Made by a program: the position numbers and the translations under genes. A DNA stretch of 64,000 bases from Nemertoderma westbladi (Eukaryota > Xenacoelomorpha > Nemertodermatida > Nemertodermatidae). The stretch spans positions 23,248 through 87,247 of the forward strand of contig JAUCBJ010008868.1 of the NCBI GenBank assembly GCA_032718475.1, written 5' to 3'. Numbering within the stretch: position 1 is the first letter of the stretch; each line of letters starts with the position of its first letter. Shown piece by piece: positions 49,684 through 58,623 of the stretch. The notes beneath the pieces are model-generated. The model was given only the letters and a program-made list of their open reading frames with translations. It did no database searches and was not told the DNA's origin.

Positions 49684-50026
49684 ACTACGTGGATGTCGCG
49701 CTTTTAAAGAGTTAGGGATCGAGGAGAGGAGACTCCAAATCCGATCTCTAGATTCCTGTTGGAGATGTATGAAGCCAGGACACGTCCGGAAGGATTGCCC
49801 GAGCGACGATACATGTTCTCTGTGTGGACGTAACCATGACGCGTTGCTTCACACAACTAGTCATACTCCGACCAGACGCTTTCGACGAGAGCATCCAGAT
49901 AAAGCGGCTAGATGCGACACGCTTTATAAGGAGCGTGCGCCGCGCGAGATCCGTACCTTTTATACAGACTGTATGGATCAGTCAGGATCATCGGACGAGG
50001 ACGGGGAGGAAGACGACACTTTCTAG
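49631..50026 (+). CDS. BEL/Pao Gag zinc-knuckle region (ends at in-frame TAG)
   Basis: A canonical CCHC knuckle (CWRCMKPGHVRKDC) is followed by CSLCGRNHDALLH, the double motif found at the C-terminus of BEL/Pao Gag, where it binds RNA. The upstream C-x2-C part lies in the previous frame, so a one-base frame change occurs near 49,675. After the knuckles the sequence is basic then acidic (run of Asp/Glu). The frame ends at TAG (50024-50026), and the protease follows in the same frame without a gap. A single in-frame UAG between Gag and Pol is the arrangement that some retroviruses read through; here it may equally be a nonsense mutation. Confidence 0.88.
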   Translation: MWDAHTASGTAETTWIHKLRGCRAFKELGIEERRLQIRSLDSCWRCMKPGHVRKDCPSDDTCSLCGRNHDALLHTTSHTPTRRFRREHPDKAARCDTLYKERAPREIRTFYTDCMDQSGSSDEDGEEDDTF

Positions 50027-51241
50027 GTGCATGCAGGTGAGGAACAGCCATCGATAACGCTCCTCACACAGAACCAACTGAAAGGGTTTAGCGTGATTCC
50101 TATAAAGATTACCGGAACCCGAGGGAGCAAGCGTATATACGCCATCTTAGACTCTGCGTCATCGCATAGCTATGTCGACGAACAAGTAGCCGACGTAGTT
50201 ACGGACATGAGTCAAGGTAAGACTGCTCAGTATACTGTAAGTAGCATGCATGGTAAGAGAGCGATCCCTGTGACGAGAGTAAAACTAACTTTAGACACTC
50301 TTCTTTCCAAAGCAGAACACAGCAAGGAGGAGCGCTCATTACTTCTGGTAAGAAATTTGACCTTTGCAGCTACGAAGGACTTTAGTAACTTGCTCGGCCC
50401 TGTGCCAGAGCAATCACCGGAAGATCGTAAGTATTTCCGACACCTTGGAATACCGGAATGTCCTGTTAATTATCGTTCCATTGCGATGTTAATTGGGACA
50501 GACCAGTTTAACTTACATCAGGTATGGGAGACACGCCCATCTGTTATTACAGCGGGCAACCCCTACGCATGTAGAACTCCCATAGGTTGGTATACTAGAG
50601 CACCAATACGTTCACTAGAGGTAAGTGACCAGGAGGACGACGTTTTGAGTACGTGTAGTTTATTGACTAACACGATAGATAATTCTCCTTCACACTCCTG
50701 TGGTCCAATTGTACGGACGGCACTACGACAGACTTGCGTCACTAACGCAGACGCCACCGATACTGACGTAACCGATTTGGACACGACCACACGGACCTCT
50801 GACTTACAACTACTTGCAGTAGACCAGGTTGTATTGACTACTGAAGACCAAAGGGTTGTTGCCGTGGATGACTCGATGAATGAGGATTTTGGAAGGCTTG
50901 CGAGCCTACCGAAAAATCTGAAGGTCATTGACCCCACCCACCAGGCTTCGACACCGGTCGTTGATCTTGGAAGGCTTGCGAGCCTACCGACAGATCAAGA
51001 AGTTGTCAAACCGCCGCACGACGATTCGACGCCGACTAGTGACACCGGAAGGCTTGTGAGCCTACCAGACGCATTGACACTAGCCACCGCAGCGGACGAG
51101 GACGTGGACGAGGACCATGGCGCAGTGCAAGCAGCGCTTGACCGACTGCTGACTGAACGGACCATACAATGGTTGGAACAGGACTCAGCAGAACCCGGTA
51201 GTTACGAGACCGCTATGTCAGAACAGGAAAAACGGTCATAA
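50027..51241 (+). CDS. BEL/Pao aspartic protease (DUF1758-like) and acidic linker
   Basis: The retropepsin-like active site appears as AILDSASSHSY (catalytic Asp about residue 42), matching the DUF1758/A16 protease of BEL/Pao Pol. It cleaves the polyprotein. A domain of about 200 residues is followed by a linker with three tandem 26-residue repeats, each holding the palindrome (GRLASLP at about residues 289 and 315, GRLVSLP at 341). No ATG marks the left end; the frame begins immediately after the TAG of Gag. It ends at TAA (51239-51241), and the RT segment resumes in the same frame six bases later, so again a single stop interrupts a continuous reading frame. Confidence 0.87.
   Translation: MHAGEEQPSITLLTQNQLKGFSVIPIKITGTRGSKRIYAILDSASSHSYVDEQVADVVTDMSQGKTAQYTVSSMHGKRAIPVTRVKLTLDTLLSKAEHSKEERSLLLVRNLTFAATKDFSNLLGPVPEQSPEDRKYFRHLGIPECPVNYRSIAMLIGTDQFNLHQVWETRPSVITAGNPYACRTPIGWYTRAPIRSLEVSDQEDDVLSTCSLLTNTIDNSPSHSCGPIVRTALRQTCVTNADATDTDVTDLDTTTRTSDLQLLAVDQVVLTTEDQRVVAVDDSMNEDFGRLASLPKNLKVIDPTHQASTPVVDLGRLASLPTDQEVVKPPHDDSTPTSDTGRLVSLPDALTLATAADEDVDEDHGAVQAALDRLLTERTIQWLEQDSAEPGSYETAMSEQEKRS
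50891..50910 (+). repeat. Palindromic motif copy 4 (protease linker)
   Basis: TGCG-centred form, read GRLASLP (frame a); first of three copies at 78-bp spacing. Confidence 0.9.
50969..50988 (+). repeat. Palindromic motif copy 5 (protease linker)
   Basis: TGCG-centred form, read GRLASLP (frame a). Confidence 0.9.
51047..51066 (+). repeat. Palindromic motif copy 6 (protease linker)
   Basis: TGTG-centred variant, read GRLVSLP (frame a); the single change falls in the loop and the stem is intact. Confidence 0.88.
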
Positions 51242-51247
51242 AATATT

Positions 51248-53830
51248 ATGAGAGATACCATTCGCCAGACCGCGAATGGCCACTATGAGGTTGGTATGTT
51301 GTGGCGCAATGGACAACCTAAGCTCGTTAACAATTACCCGCTTGCTTTGAGGCGACTCAAATCAATAAGGCAGCGATTGTTGCGAGACGAGACGGCCCAT
51401 ATGCAATACAATGCACAACTTCAGACGTATCTCCAAAAGGGATACGCCATTAGGATGTTAAATCCCGAGGTAACCACAGACCAGACATATTACCTGCCAC
51501 ATCATTTTGTTCGACACCCGGACAAACCTGGCAAGGTGCGTGTAGTCAACGACTGCGCCGCGCTTTACCAATGGATGTCTATGAATAGCGAACTGATGGA
51601 CGGGCCGAATATGAACAATAACCTCATGGGAGTCCTAATGCGTTTTAGACAACGCAAAGTGGCTTTCACCTGTGACGTAGAGGCCATGTTTCACCAGGTT
51701 AAGGCTTTGGAGCGGGACAGGGACAGCTTGAGGTTTCTTTGGTATCCGGACGGAAACTTACAACTTCCGCCAGAAACTTACCAAATGCAGGTAAGAGTAT
51801 TCGGAGCCAGGGACAGCCCCAACTGCACCATGTACGCATTAAAGCAGACCGCATTAGACAGACGAGACCAATTTGACCCAGAAATAGTTCGGACCGTGGA
51901 ACGAGATTTCTACGTGGATGACGGCCTCAAGAGTTGTGACACCTTGGAGCGCGCTACAACCGTAGCACACCAACTCCAGGATTGTCTCGCTGAGGGCGGA
52001 TTTCACCTGACGAAGTTCGCTTCCAACGAACCCGAACTGGTGAACTCATTTGACCCGACGGATCGCAGTGGAGGAGACTTAGACTTAGACCTAGAACCTC
52101 TGCCGACGACTAAAGTATTAGGACTTAGTTGGGACCCTAACACCGACAATTTTAGGGTACGTGTAAGGTCCAATGACCAGACTAGACCTCTCACAAAGAG
52201 GACTTGCTTATCGACCATGAGTCGATTGTATGACCCATTGTGTTTCATTAGTCCAGTGATCCTACATGCTAGGATCATACTCCACAGCATTTGGCAAGCC
52301 GGACTGGAATGGGACGACCCCATCCCAGAAAAGTTAGCTGAGCAATGGAGGGACTGGGAAGCCCAGCTGACGTTCCTACAAGACTATACCATACCGAGGG
52401 TATACTTTCTTTTGCAAACCACCTTTCCTGCCGATTTAGAGCTTCACAGCTTTAGTGACGCTAGCAAGGATGGATTGGGGGTTACTTTATACCTTAGACG
52501 ACAAGTGACATCGGACAGCTACGATGTATCTCTCGTTACTTCAAGGGCTAGAACAATGCCATTGAAGTATATGACTGTACCTCGTGGGGAGCTGCAAGCC
52601 GGGACGATATCCACCGATATTGTCAGTCTAGTTCAACGCGAGCTGGAGGCTAACTTGAAGGTCACATATTGGACGGATGCGACGTTGGTACTTTGGTACA
52701 TAAACAACGAAGCGTTTGAGTTCAAGACTTTCGTAGCCAACAGACGGGCTGAAATATTAGACCGGTCGCTCAAACAAGATTGGCGTCACTGTCCAGGGAA
52801 GCTGAACCCAGCTGACATCGCGTCACGGGGGATGCAACCGCTTGACTTTTGTAAACCGGACAATAAATCCTTTTGGTTTAGAGGACCCGACTTCCTACAG
52901 CGACCATCAGACGAATGGCCACCGTTATTCGACGCGACAACCAACACCATACCAGAGGGTGCCGAGATAAAAATCGACAAGGTTGTCAAGTCTAAAGCGA
53001 AAGCCAACGCCAAGGTCAAGAGGAAAAAAGGACGGACGAAATCTGATGACCTGGACGCTAGACCTGACATTACGCCAGACGTCTCACCAGACATTCGACC
53101 AGACGCTTGTACGAATCCTTCGCCGGATGTTCCGCGGGAGATTTCACCAGACGTTTCGCCAGATTGTTCACCAGATTACTCGCCAGATTATTCACCAGAA
53201 GCGACACCAGATTGTTCTCCGGACTGTTCGCCAGATTGTTTGATGGAACTCTCAACAGAATGTCTACCGGACGTCTCACCAGACTTTCCACCAGACATCT
53301 CGACAGACTGTCCACCAGACTGTCTACCAGACTTTGAACCAGACTTTCTGACAGAAGTTACGCCAGACAGACTTTGGGACAGACGACAAGACATTTCGCT
53401 GGATGTTCCGCGCTATGTCTTACCAGACGTCTCACCAGACTGTTCACCGGACGCTTCACCAGACTGTCTATTAGACACTCCATTAGAAGACCCATTGGAG
53501 CGGACCTTTAGAGACTTACCAAATTTGACTTCTTTGGACGACAGAGGTGTGGCCACAGGGATTACACTCCGCTCGAAGAAGGTACTTGACTTACCCCCTA
53601 CAGGTAAGCGTGTGACTAAGGTTAGGAAGCTTACAGGCTCACAGGAACACACTGACACTGTAGAGTTGAAACCGTTACTGCCAGTCGACACATTAGGTGC
53701 GGACGGTAAAGGTAAGACCGTAGAGATTGACGTACTTGGGAACTCAGACAAACCTACCGGAAGGCCCGTGGGCCTACCAAGTCCAGACAAGTATCCACAC
53801 TACGACTACACCTTACCTGATGTACGTTGA
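51248..53830 (+). CDS. BEL/Pao reverse transcriptase, A17-type region and RNase H
   Basis: The 860-codon segment starts at an ATG just after the in-frame TAA. RT: motif A has its catalytic Asp at about residue 143 (FTCDVEA), motif B is GARDSPN (186-192) and motif C YVDD (222-225), the form typical of BEL/Pao. Residues about 285-390 match the Pao A17-type region (LGLSWDP, LYDPLCFISP). RNase H follows with Asp404 (SDASKDG), Glu448 (RGELQAG), Asp477 (WTDATL) and NPADIASRG (520-528). All expected catalytic residues are present. After RNase H comes a Lys-rich stretch (580-600), then a repetitive SPD/SPDCSPD tract (605-755) absent from usual BEL/Pao Pol. A palindrome copy lies at residue 838. The frame stops at 53830, and integrase continues in another frame. 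Confidence 0.95.
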   Translation: MRDTIRQTANGHYEVGMLWRNGQPKLVNNYPLALRRLKSIRQRLLRDETAHMQYNAQLQTYLQKGYAIRMLNPEVTTDQTYYLPHHFVRHPDKPGKVRVVNDCAALYQWMSMNSELMDGPNMNNNLMGVLMRFRQRKVAFTCDVEAMFHQVKALERDRDSLRFLWYPDGNLQLPPETYQMQVRVFGARDSPNCTMYALKQTALDRRDQFDPEIVRTVERDFYVDDGLKSCDTLERATTVAHQLQDCLAEGGFHLTKFASNEPELVNSFDPTDRSGGDLDLDLEPLPTTKVLGLSWDPNTDNFRVRVRSNDQTRPLTKRTCLSTMSRLYDPLCFISPVILHARIILHSIWQAGLEWDDPIPEKLAEQWRDWEAQLTFLQDYTIPRVYFLLQTTFPADLELHSFSDASKDGLGVTLYLRRQVTSDSYDVSLVTSRARTMPLKYMTVPRGELQAGTISTDIVSLVQRELEANLKVTYWTDATLVLWYINNEAFEFKTFVANRRAEILDRSLKQDWRHCPGKLNPADIASRGMQPLDFCKPDNKSFWFRGPDFLQRPSDEWPPLFDATTNTIPEGAEIKIDKVVKSKAKANAKVKRKKGRTKSDDLDARPDITPDVSPDIRPDACTNPSPDVPREISPDVSPDCSPDYSPDYSPEATPDCSPDCSPDCLMELSTECLPDVSPDFPPDISTDCPPDCLPDFEPDFLTEVTPDRLWDRRQDISLDVPRYVLPDVSPDCSPDASPDCLLDTPLEDPLERTFRDLPNLTSLDDRGVATGITLRSKKVLDLPPTGKRVTKVRKLTGSQEHTDTVELKPLLPVDTLGADGKGKTVEIDVLGNSDKPTGRPVGLPSPDKYPHYDYTLPDVR
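53060..53500 (+). repeat. In-frame SPD-type coding repeat in Pol
   Basis: About 150 codons between RNase H and integrase are built from a degenerate 9- or 18-bp unit (TCACCAGAC and TCACCAGATTGT variants), coding (S/T)PD(V/C/Y/I) repeats. No indel breaks the frame across this tract. The product would be acidic, extended and Cys-containing. Confidence 0.85.
53759..53778 (+). repeat. Palindromic motif copy 7 (end of RT segment), with paired changes
   Basis: Core AGGCCCGTGGGCCT: relative to AGGCTTGCGAGCCT the stem T-A pair is replaced by C-G, so both arms changed together and the palindrome is kept. Read GRPVGLP (frame a). Confidence 0.85.
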
Positions 53831-54273
53831 CAGGATAGTGAACCTAACTAGATCATGGACTGACGCGTGCCGCAAGTTAGCATGGCTCAAACGTTTGAGA
53901 CAATATGCCAGAGGCAAACGCGACTTTCCTAGAAGACTTACCTTAAAGGAAGTTGGCCACTGTGAAGTTGATATCATTAGACATTATCAATTGCGATATT
54001 TCGCACGAGAATTCACAGCGATCAAACAAGGTAAACAGATTAAGTCTTCACCGATTTTGAGTTGGAGTCCGATTATTTACCGGGGCTTACTTTGTCACAA
54101 GTCCAGACTCCAAAACATTGACTTTGCACTTGACTTTAGGTATCCTATCATCATACCGCAACACCATGAATTACAGCGCGCTATGATACTGGACGCACAT
54201 GTACAACTCAAACACGTAGGTAGACACCACTGTCTATCACACTTACGCTCGAGGTTTGTACTGATTAGACCTA
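53810..54273 (+). pseudogene. BEL/Pao integrase, N-terminal part, broken by a LINE
   Basis: This frame, reached by a one-base change near 53,810-53,825, carries the region before integrase and then the His half of the HHCC zinc domain (H-x4-H followed by GRHH, near 54200-54232). It stops matching integrase at 54273, where the nested LINE begins. The Cys half (C-x2-C) is found intact after the insertion at 55722 onward. Integrase inserts the cDNA into the host genome; this copy cannot encode it in one piece. Confidence 0.85.
54261..54273. repeat. Target-site duplication of the nested LINE, left copy
   Basis: CTGATTAGACCTA, identical to 55709-55721. Both copies encode the same integrase residues, which proves the insertion point. 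Confidence 0.92.
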
Positions 54274-55708
54274 CTACTACTACTACTAGGATCGGCATGC
54301 TGCATTGCAGCTGCATTTTTAAGAATGCTGTGCCGGCTTGTCAACAAAATTGCACCGCCACAACTCCCTATCACCCATGACATTTGCTAGATCATCTGCA
54401 TCTTTAAGGCCAGTGTCCTTTAAGATGCGTCTCAAGAAAGTCACGGGCTGTCCACCATGCTTATTCACTCCATGAGGCTGCCAAAGTACAAGATTATGCA
54501 CTGGCTGGTCCTCACGGCGAAAGCAATGTCCTGCAAAGCGGAGGCGATTTTGTTCTAGTGTCAAGCTTGGGGGAACCAATGAGACACCTCCAATGTTATA
54601 TAGTGTCTGGTTGGAGATGTGTGCATTGTACTTGACACAATAAACTCGGCGTAGCATTCTTGTGAATGTGCCATCCAGAGATTTGGTGTCCTCAGCAGTT
54701 AGAGCCCAGCATGGACTCCCGTAGAGGAGTACTGGAACTACTGCTGCTCTAAATAATCGGACCTTAAGTTTCCGATTAATTCTAGGTGACTTCCAAATCC
54801 TGGAAAGCCTATTCAAGGCTGCCCATGCCTTTCCCTTACGTATTTGAAGGTCCTCACCTGACTTCCGGATCCATGATCCCAGGTAACAGAAGTCGTCCAC
54901 ATGCTCAAGCATACCATCCTTTGAGCTTATGCTCATCCGATCAGAGACTTGCTGAGGACTTTCAAAGTTAACTGTCAGAATTTTGGTCTTTCTGGAGTTA
55001 ATAAAAAGACCAACACTAGAAGCAGCATGTTCTAATGAGCTGAGGAGCCGTTGGGCTCCCTCTAATGATTCTGAGAGTACTCCTAAGTCATCAGCAAAGT
55101 CTAGATCAGTTAGGTACTTGGCAGGATTTCCTCGACTTCTGGAGCCAGTAGGTGGAGCTATCATCACCCCATCATCATTATGATGATCTAAGGACATGCG
55201 TAGAACATAGTCAACCACAATAATGAACAAGAATGGTGCAAGTGTGTCTCCTTGGAGGACGCCCCATAACACTTCAAATGGTTCTGTGTCACCGTCAACA
55301 GTAGACACAAATGTTGTCGAACCATCGTATACTGATCTGATTGCTGCAATAATTTCATCAGGAATCCCATATAATGAAAGTATGCTGAACATACGTGACC
55401 GAGAGACTGAATCAAAGGCCTTGAAGAAGTCAACAAAGATAACAGCCAGATGCCTGTCTTTCTTTTTTGACAATTCTTCAATTATCCTTCTAAGTGCCAA
55501 AATGGGCTCCATGGTCCCACGACCTTTACGGAACCCATTCTGATTTCCACGGAGCAGTCTCTCAATGGGATCCCTGATGCGATTTAATAGAATCCTATTG
55601 TATAGCTTTGCAGCAATCGAGATCAATGAGATTCCCCGAAAAGAACCATAGAGTGTTAGGTTGCCCTTCTTGGGAACTGGCACCAACTTATTTGTTTTCA
55701 TTTCATTT
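54274..55708 (-). mobile_element. 5'-truncated non-LTR retrotransposon inserted in integrase
   Basis: The 1,435-bp insertion on the minus strand is flanked by a 13-bp target-site duplication. Its 3' end (low coordinates) has a short untranslated tail ending in about five TAG units (54272-54289), a microsatellite tail as seen in several LINE clades. Its 5' end is cut within the RT domain, the common result of incomplete target-primed reverse transcription. The TAG tail overlaps a TAG in the target, so the tail may have annealed there. Confidence 0.92.
54319..55708 (-). pseudogene. Non-LTR reverse transcriptase fragment
   Basis: About 463 codons are open on the minus strand up to a stop at 54319. 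RT motifs in order: KKGN and FRGISLISIAAKLYNR, NGFRKGRGT, the motif A region VDFFKAFDS, then GVLQGDTLAP, and the catalytic LDFADD (motif C). A thumb region and a C-terminal region of about 150 residues (FAGHCFRRED and nearby) follow. The endonuclease and the first part of RT are missing through 5' truncation. No internal stop is seen, so the insertion is young. The open frame extends by chance past 55708 into antisense integrase; that part is not LINE. I did not assign a clade. Confidence 0.9.
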
Positions 55709-55721
55709 CTGATTAGACCTA
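55709..55721. repeat. Target-site duplication of the nested LINE, right copy
   Basis: CTGATTAGACCTA, identical to 54261-54273. Integrase coding resumes immediately after it. Confidence 0.92.
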
Positions 55722-56575
55722 GTAAGGCACTGAGTTCGGTAACACGGAACTGTATTATTTGTAAGAAGGTGCACGCGAGGATAGGACACCAAGAAATGAG
55801 TGAACTACCACTAGCTAGATTACAGGCGTTTAGACCCCCTTTCACTGAGACAGGGATAGACTGTTTTGGACCCATAATCGCGAAACGCGGAAGGGTACAG
55901 GTAAAACGTTGGGGATTGATCTTCACTTGCATGGCCAGCAGAGCTGTCCATATAGAGCGAGTGACAGACTTGACCACCAATGCCTTTATCCTAGCCTTAC
56001 GGCGATTTATCGCTAGACGTGGATTGGTCAAATCCATATACTGCGACCAAGGGATAAACTTTGTGGGTGCACGGAACGAAATAACCAGAGCTTTGAGAAA
56101 ATTGGACCAAAACCAGATTTCCGAGGAACTACGTCCTCACCGTATTGTTTGGTATTTCAATACTCCAGACAGTCCGTGGAGAGGCGGCGTTTGGGAAAGG
56201 CTGATTGGCTCAATAAAGACAGCTATGGCTAAAGTCGTACCGACGCAACACATCTTGACAGACGACCAACTGACGACGTTACTAATAGAAATCGAAGCAA
56301 TCTTAAATACTAGACCGATCGCTTTGATCCCAGACAATAACGACGTACAGTTTGCCTTGACACCAGCGCACCTGCTTATGCAGGCGCCGACGACATTGTT
56401 GCCCATTTCGGTACCCGTTGATAGTGACGGATACGGCAACAAAGCTTGGAAAATCACTCAATTGCTTGCAAATAAATTCTGGGAAATATGGCAGAAATAT
56501 TATTTGCCCTCTATTTCGACCAGAACCTCTTGGTATCTAAATACCCGATGTTTAAGACGTGGTGACCATACCTAA
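55722..56575 (+). pseudogene. BEL/Pao integrase core
   Basis: Integrase resumes with the C-x2-C of the zinc domain (RNCIICKK), then the DDE core: Asp in GIDCFGP (55859-55861), Asp in CDQGINF (56045-56047) and Glu in VWERLIG (56195-56197), all present. The start of the C-terminal DUF5641-like domain follows (FWEIWQKYYLP, then RRGD), and the frame ends at a stop at 56575 where unrelated sequence begins. The catalytic core is intact, but the gene is in three pieces. Confidence 0.9.
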
Positions 56576-57729
56576 AGAGGTGAGGTCTCTATAAGGGTGT
56601 GGTCAACAGGCGGCGGCGGACTCGTGAGGGTCTGGAGGCACGTTAAAGTACCACGTAAGTGCAAGGGAGATACTTAAGGCCCTTGTGTCTAACGAACCAT
56701 GAATCGACATGGTGCCGTGATCCGTCTAGTCGGCCTGTTGCCGTATTGCCAGTCCTGTACACAGTAGGGGTGGTGGCATGGTGTGATTTGTGGTTCATGT
56801 GGCGTGAACTATGTTTTGTATGTGGGCGATCAGTGGCAGTTTGCTTGGGGCTTGGATGGGTTCTTTTGGCCATCAGCTGTTCCGTTTTTTTGATACTATA
56901 TGTTATTGTCTCCATGTTCAGCTGATTGGTCTTTGGGATTTGTTCGGGTCTTTAAGCTTTCTGTTGCTGTGGGTACGTGAGTACACGTGATTGTATGTGT
57001 GGCCACTGCGAGTGAGTATGGGAACCCTTGCCAGTTGGACCAGACGCCGCTGGTATTAGTAGGACCATATCTCTACTGCGCCCCAGCATACTTTGTGCAC
57101 ACAAAGTTATTTTGCCCTGACGGCAAAATAAGGTACTCTCGACTCTTTATGAGTTGATACAATTTTGTCCCCTCTGATTTGACCCCGATTTTGTCTTTCA
57201 TGATTATGTCTTCTGTGTGTGCATGGTATGTGTTCGATTTTGTGCTTACCATTGTGTACTTGATTTTGTGAACATCTGTTGAGTACACGTGTACAGTAAA
57301 CTGGTAAGTGGTTACTTGTTCAGTAGCTTTTGAGCTACAGACAGTATTGTCTTTTCAATATTGCCGGCGAGGCAGGTGAAAACGAGTCAAAATTCCATGT
57401 TGGGTAGCGCAAGCCCACGTGGGACAAGACCGTCGGTTAGGCCCAAGGGCGACCTTGGTGCTCGATCGCTATCGACTGGTCCACCTGCCGGTTGACTCTT
57501 TGTTATACTTTTGAGTTGGCTCAATGTACAGTCAGGCCACAGTAAGTTGACAGTAGCCGCCCATCTGGCTACACGTTCGACGAGCTGTGCCGGTGTGATC
57601 GGGGGACCGAAAACAGAACCCGGGAAGCATCGGGCCACCCTCCGGCCCGGTCTGATAATAACATCAGTCAGACTGGCCCCAGGGGTGGTGGAAACACGTC
57701 CGCCTCGTGGGTGCGCCTCCAGGAGGAGC
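56576..57729 (+). other. Hairpin-rich non-coding insertion in the integrase tail
   Basis: About 1.15 kb separates the two halves of the DUF5641-like domain. No recognisable protein is encoded. It has clustered inverted repeats: CTTTGTG-CA-CACAAAG (57091-57106), TTATTTTGCC-CTGAC-GGCAAAATAA (57107-57131), palindrome GTACACGTGTAC (57283-57294), CCAAGG-GCGA-CCTTGG (57443-57458) and a longer imperfect hairpin near 57633-57691. CCATA occurs at both rough edges (near 56568 and 57730), but the joined frame does not fit cleanly, so I do not claim a target-site duplication. It may be an inserted element or an intron-like segment (GAG|GTGAGG at the left edge). Confidence 0.6.
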
Positions 57730-57956
57730 CCATAAGGACGAAAGCGGTTTTATTGGCTGAAGCTAATCTGAAAAGACGGTTTTGGCTGACTGGAGTCATT
57801 TTGACCACGCACCATACATCTGGTGTAGTGAGGACTGTTACTGTAAGGACTATCGACGGACGTACCGTAGACAGACCTGTACAACGTCTCGTGCTCCTTG
57901 AGGAGACTAGAAACGAGACAGGAGACTACAAATCTCTACCCAATATTGGTAAATAG
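57730..57956 (+). pseudogene. BEL/Pao integrase C-terminal end (DUF5641-like)
   Basis: The reading AVLLAEANLKRRFWLTGVI, then VVRTVTVRTIDGRTVDRPVQ and RLVLLEE, matches the end of the DUF5641-like domain of BEL/Pao integrase (W-x2-G-x-V, R-x-V-x-V-x4-G-x4-RP-x3-L-x-LL). The beginning of this domain ends at about 56570, 1.15 kb upstream, so the piece is a displaced exon-like fragment of Pol. It closes the pol region. Confidence 0.85.
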
Positions 57957-58064
57957 ATGTGGGACCTTGATTGGCCGCCACATAGACCTACTGTATTTTA
58001 GTTATTTGTATTTGTATTACTGTACGTGCATTTGTAATCCTCTTCACTGTAGATAGAGACAGCG

Positions 58065-58161
58065 GTGGAATTCCATTGTCTTTATACGTGAACATGGAGG
58101 GTAGTACCCTTATGTATCACATAGGTGCGGGATTGTGTGTACAGTAGGAATGGAATTCCAC
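58065..58161. repeat. 13-bp inverted repeat around EcoRI-type palindromes
   Basis: GTGGAATTCCATT (58065-58077) and its exact reverse complement (58149-58161) are separated by 71 bases, inside which AGGGTA-G-TACCCT (58098-58110) forms a further hairpin. Confidence 0.8.
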
Positions 58162-58309
58162 TTGGAACCCACAAGTGAGACAATTTTTCAAAAATTATTA
58201 GACAAATCCATTTATTTGGATTTAAATTTGAGAAAAACGATTCTCCAGTGAAAGCAAATTCTAGAATACAGCTAGATAAAAATTAAAATTAGGGAGGACA
58301 AGAGCGGAT

Positions 58310-58329
58310 GGAAGGCTTGCGAGCCTACC
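58310..58329 (+). repeat. Palindromic motif copy 8 (non-coding)
   Basis: TGCG-centred exact copy between integrase and ORF3, outside any gene. Confidence 0.9.
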
Positions 58330-58623
58330 GATAAATTTTTTTTGGAAAAAGAAAATCGGCCTTGTTCTACGTAGTCGTGTCTACTATTATTTAGACCAAT
58401 TAATTCTCGACTGCACTATTTTTCTTGGGAAATGTAGCATGGGAAATTAAAAGGTGAGTATTTTAGACTCGCGGCTAGTTTACCCGGAATTCGTTTTTTA
58501 TCGGCACATTTTTTGGATTAGGAGCCAGTGCGAAATCACGCGAACCCGAAATCATTAGGCAAATGGGTTGGGGTTTAGAGCAGAGTTGAGCCAAAAGCCG
58601 ACAAACTCTAAGTCACCACCTCA

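Larger units (their letters stand above)
50891..51066 (+). repeat. 78-bp tandem repeat built around the palindrome
   Basis: Three palindrome copies start at 50891, 50969 and 51047, exactly 78 bp apart, in one reading frame. The intervening sequence is diverged but keeps length and composition (Asp, Pro, Thr and Ser rich). This points to tandem duplication of a palindrome plus flank, followed by divergence of the flank more than of the palindrome. Confidence 0.85.

Noticed and set aside
53070-53394. Open frames in both strands over the SPD repeat
   Set aside because: The repeat is open in several frames because of its short period; only the Pol frame continues a known protein.
55709-56037. 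N-terminal extension of the minus-strand LINE frame
   Set aside because: It lies beyond the target-site duplication, antisense to integrase, so it is open by chance.
56568-57734. CCATA as target-site duplication of the 1.15-kb insertion
   Set aside because: Only 5 bp, and removing one copy with the insert does not restore the integrase frame, so chance is likely.
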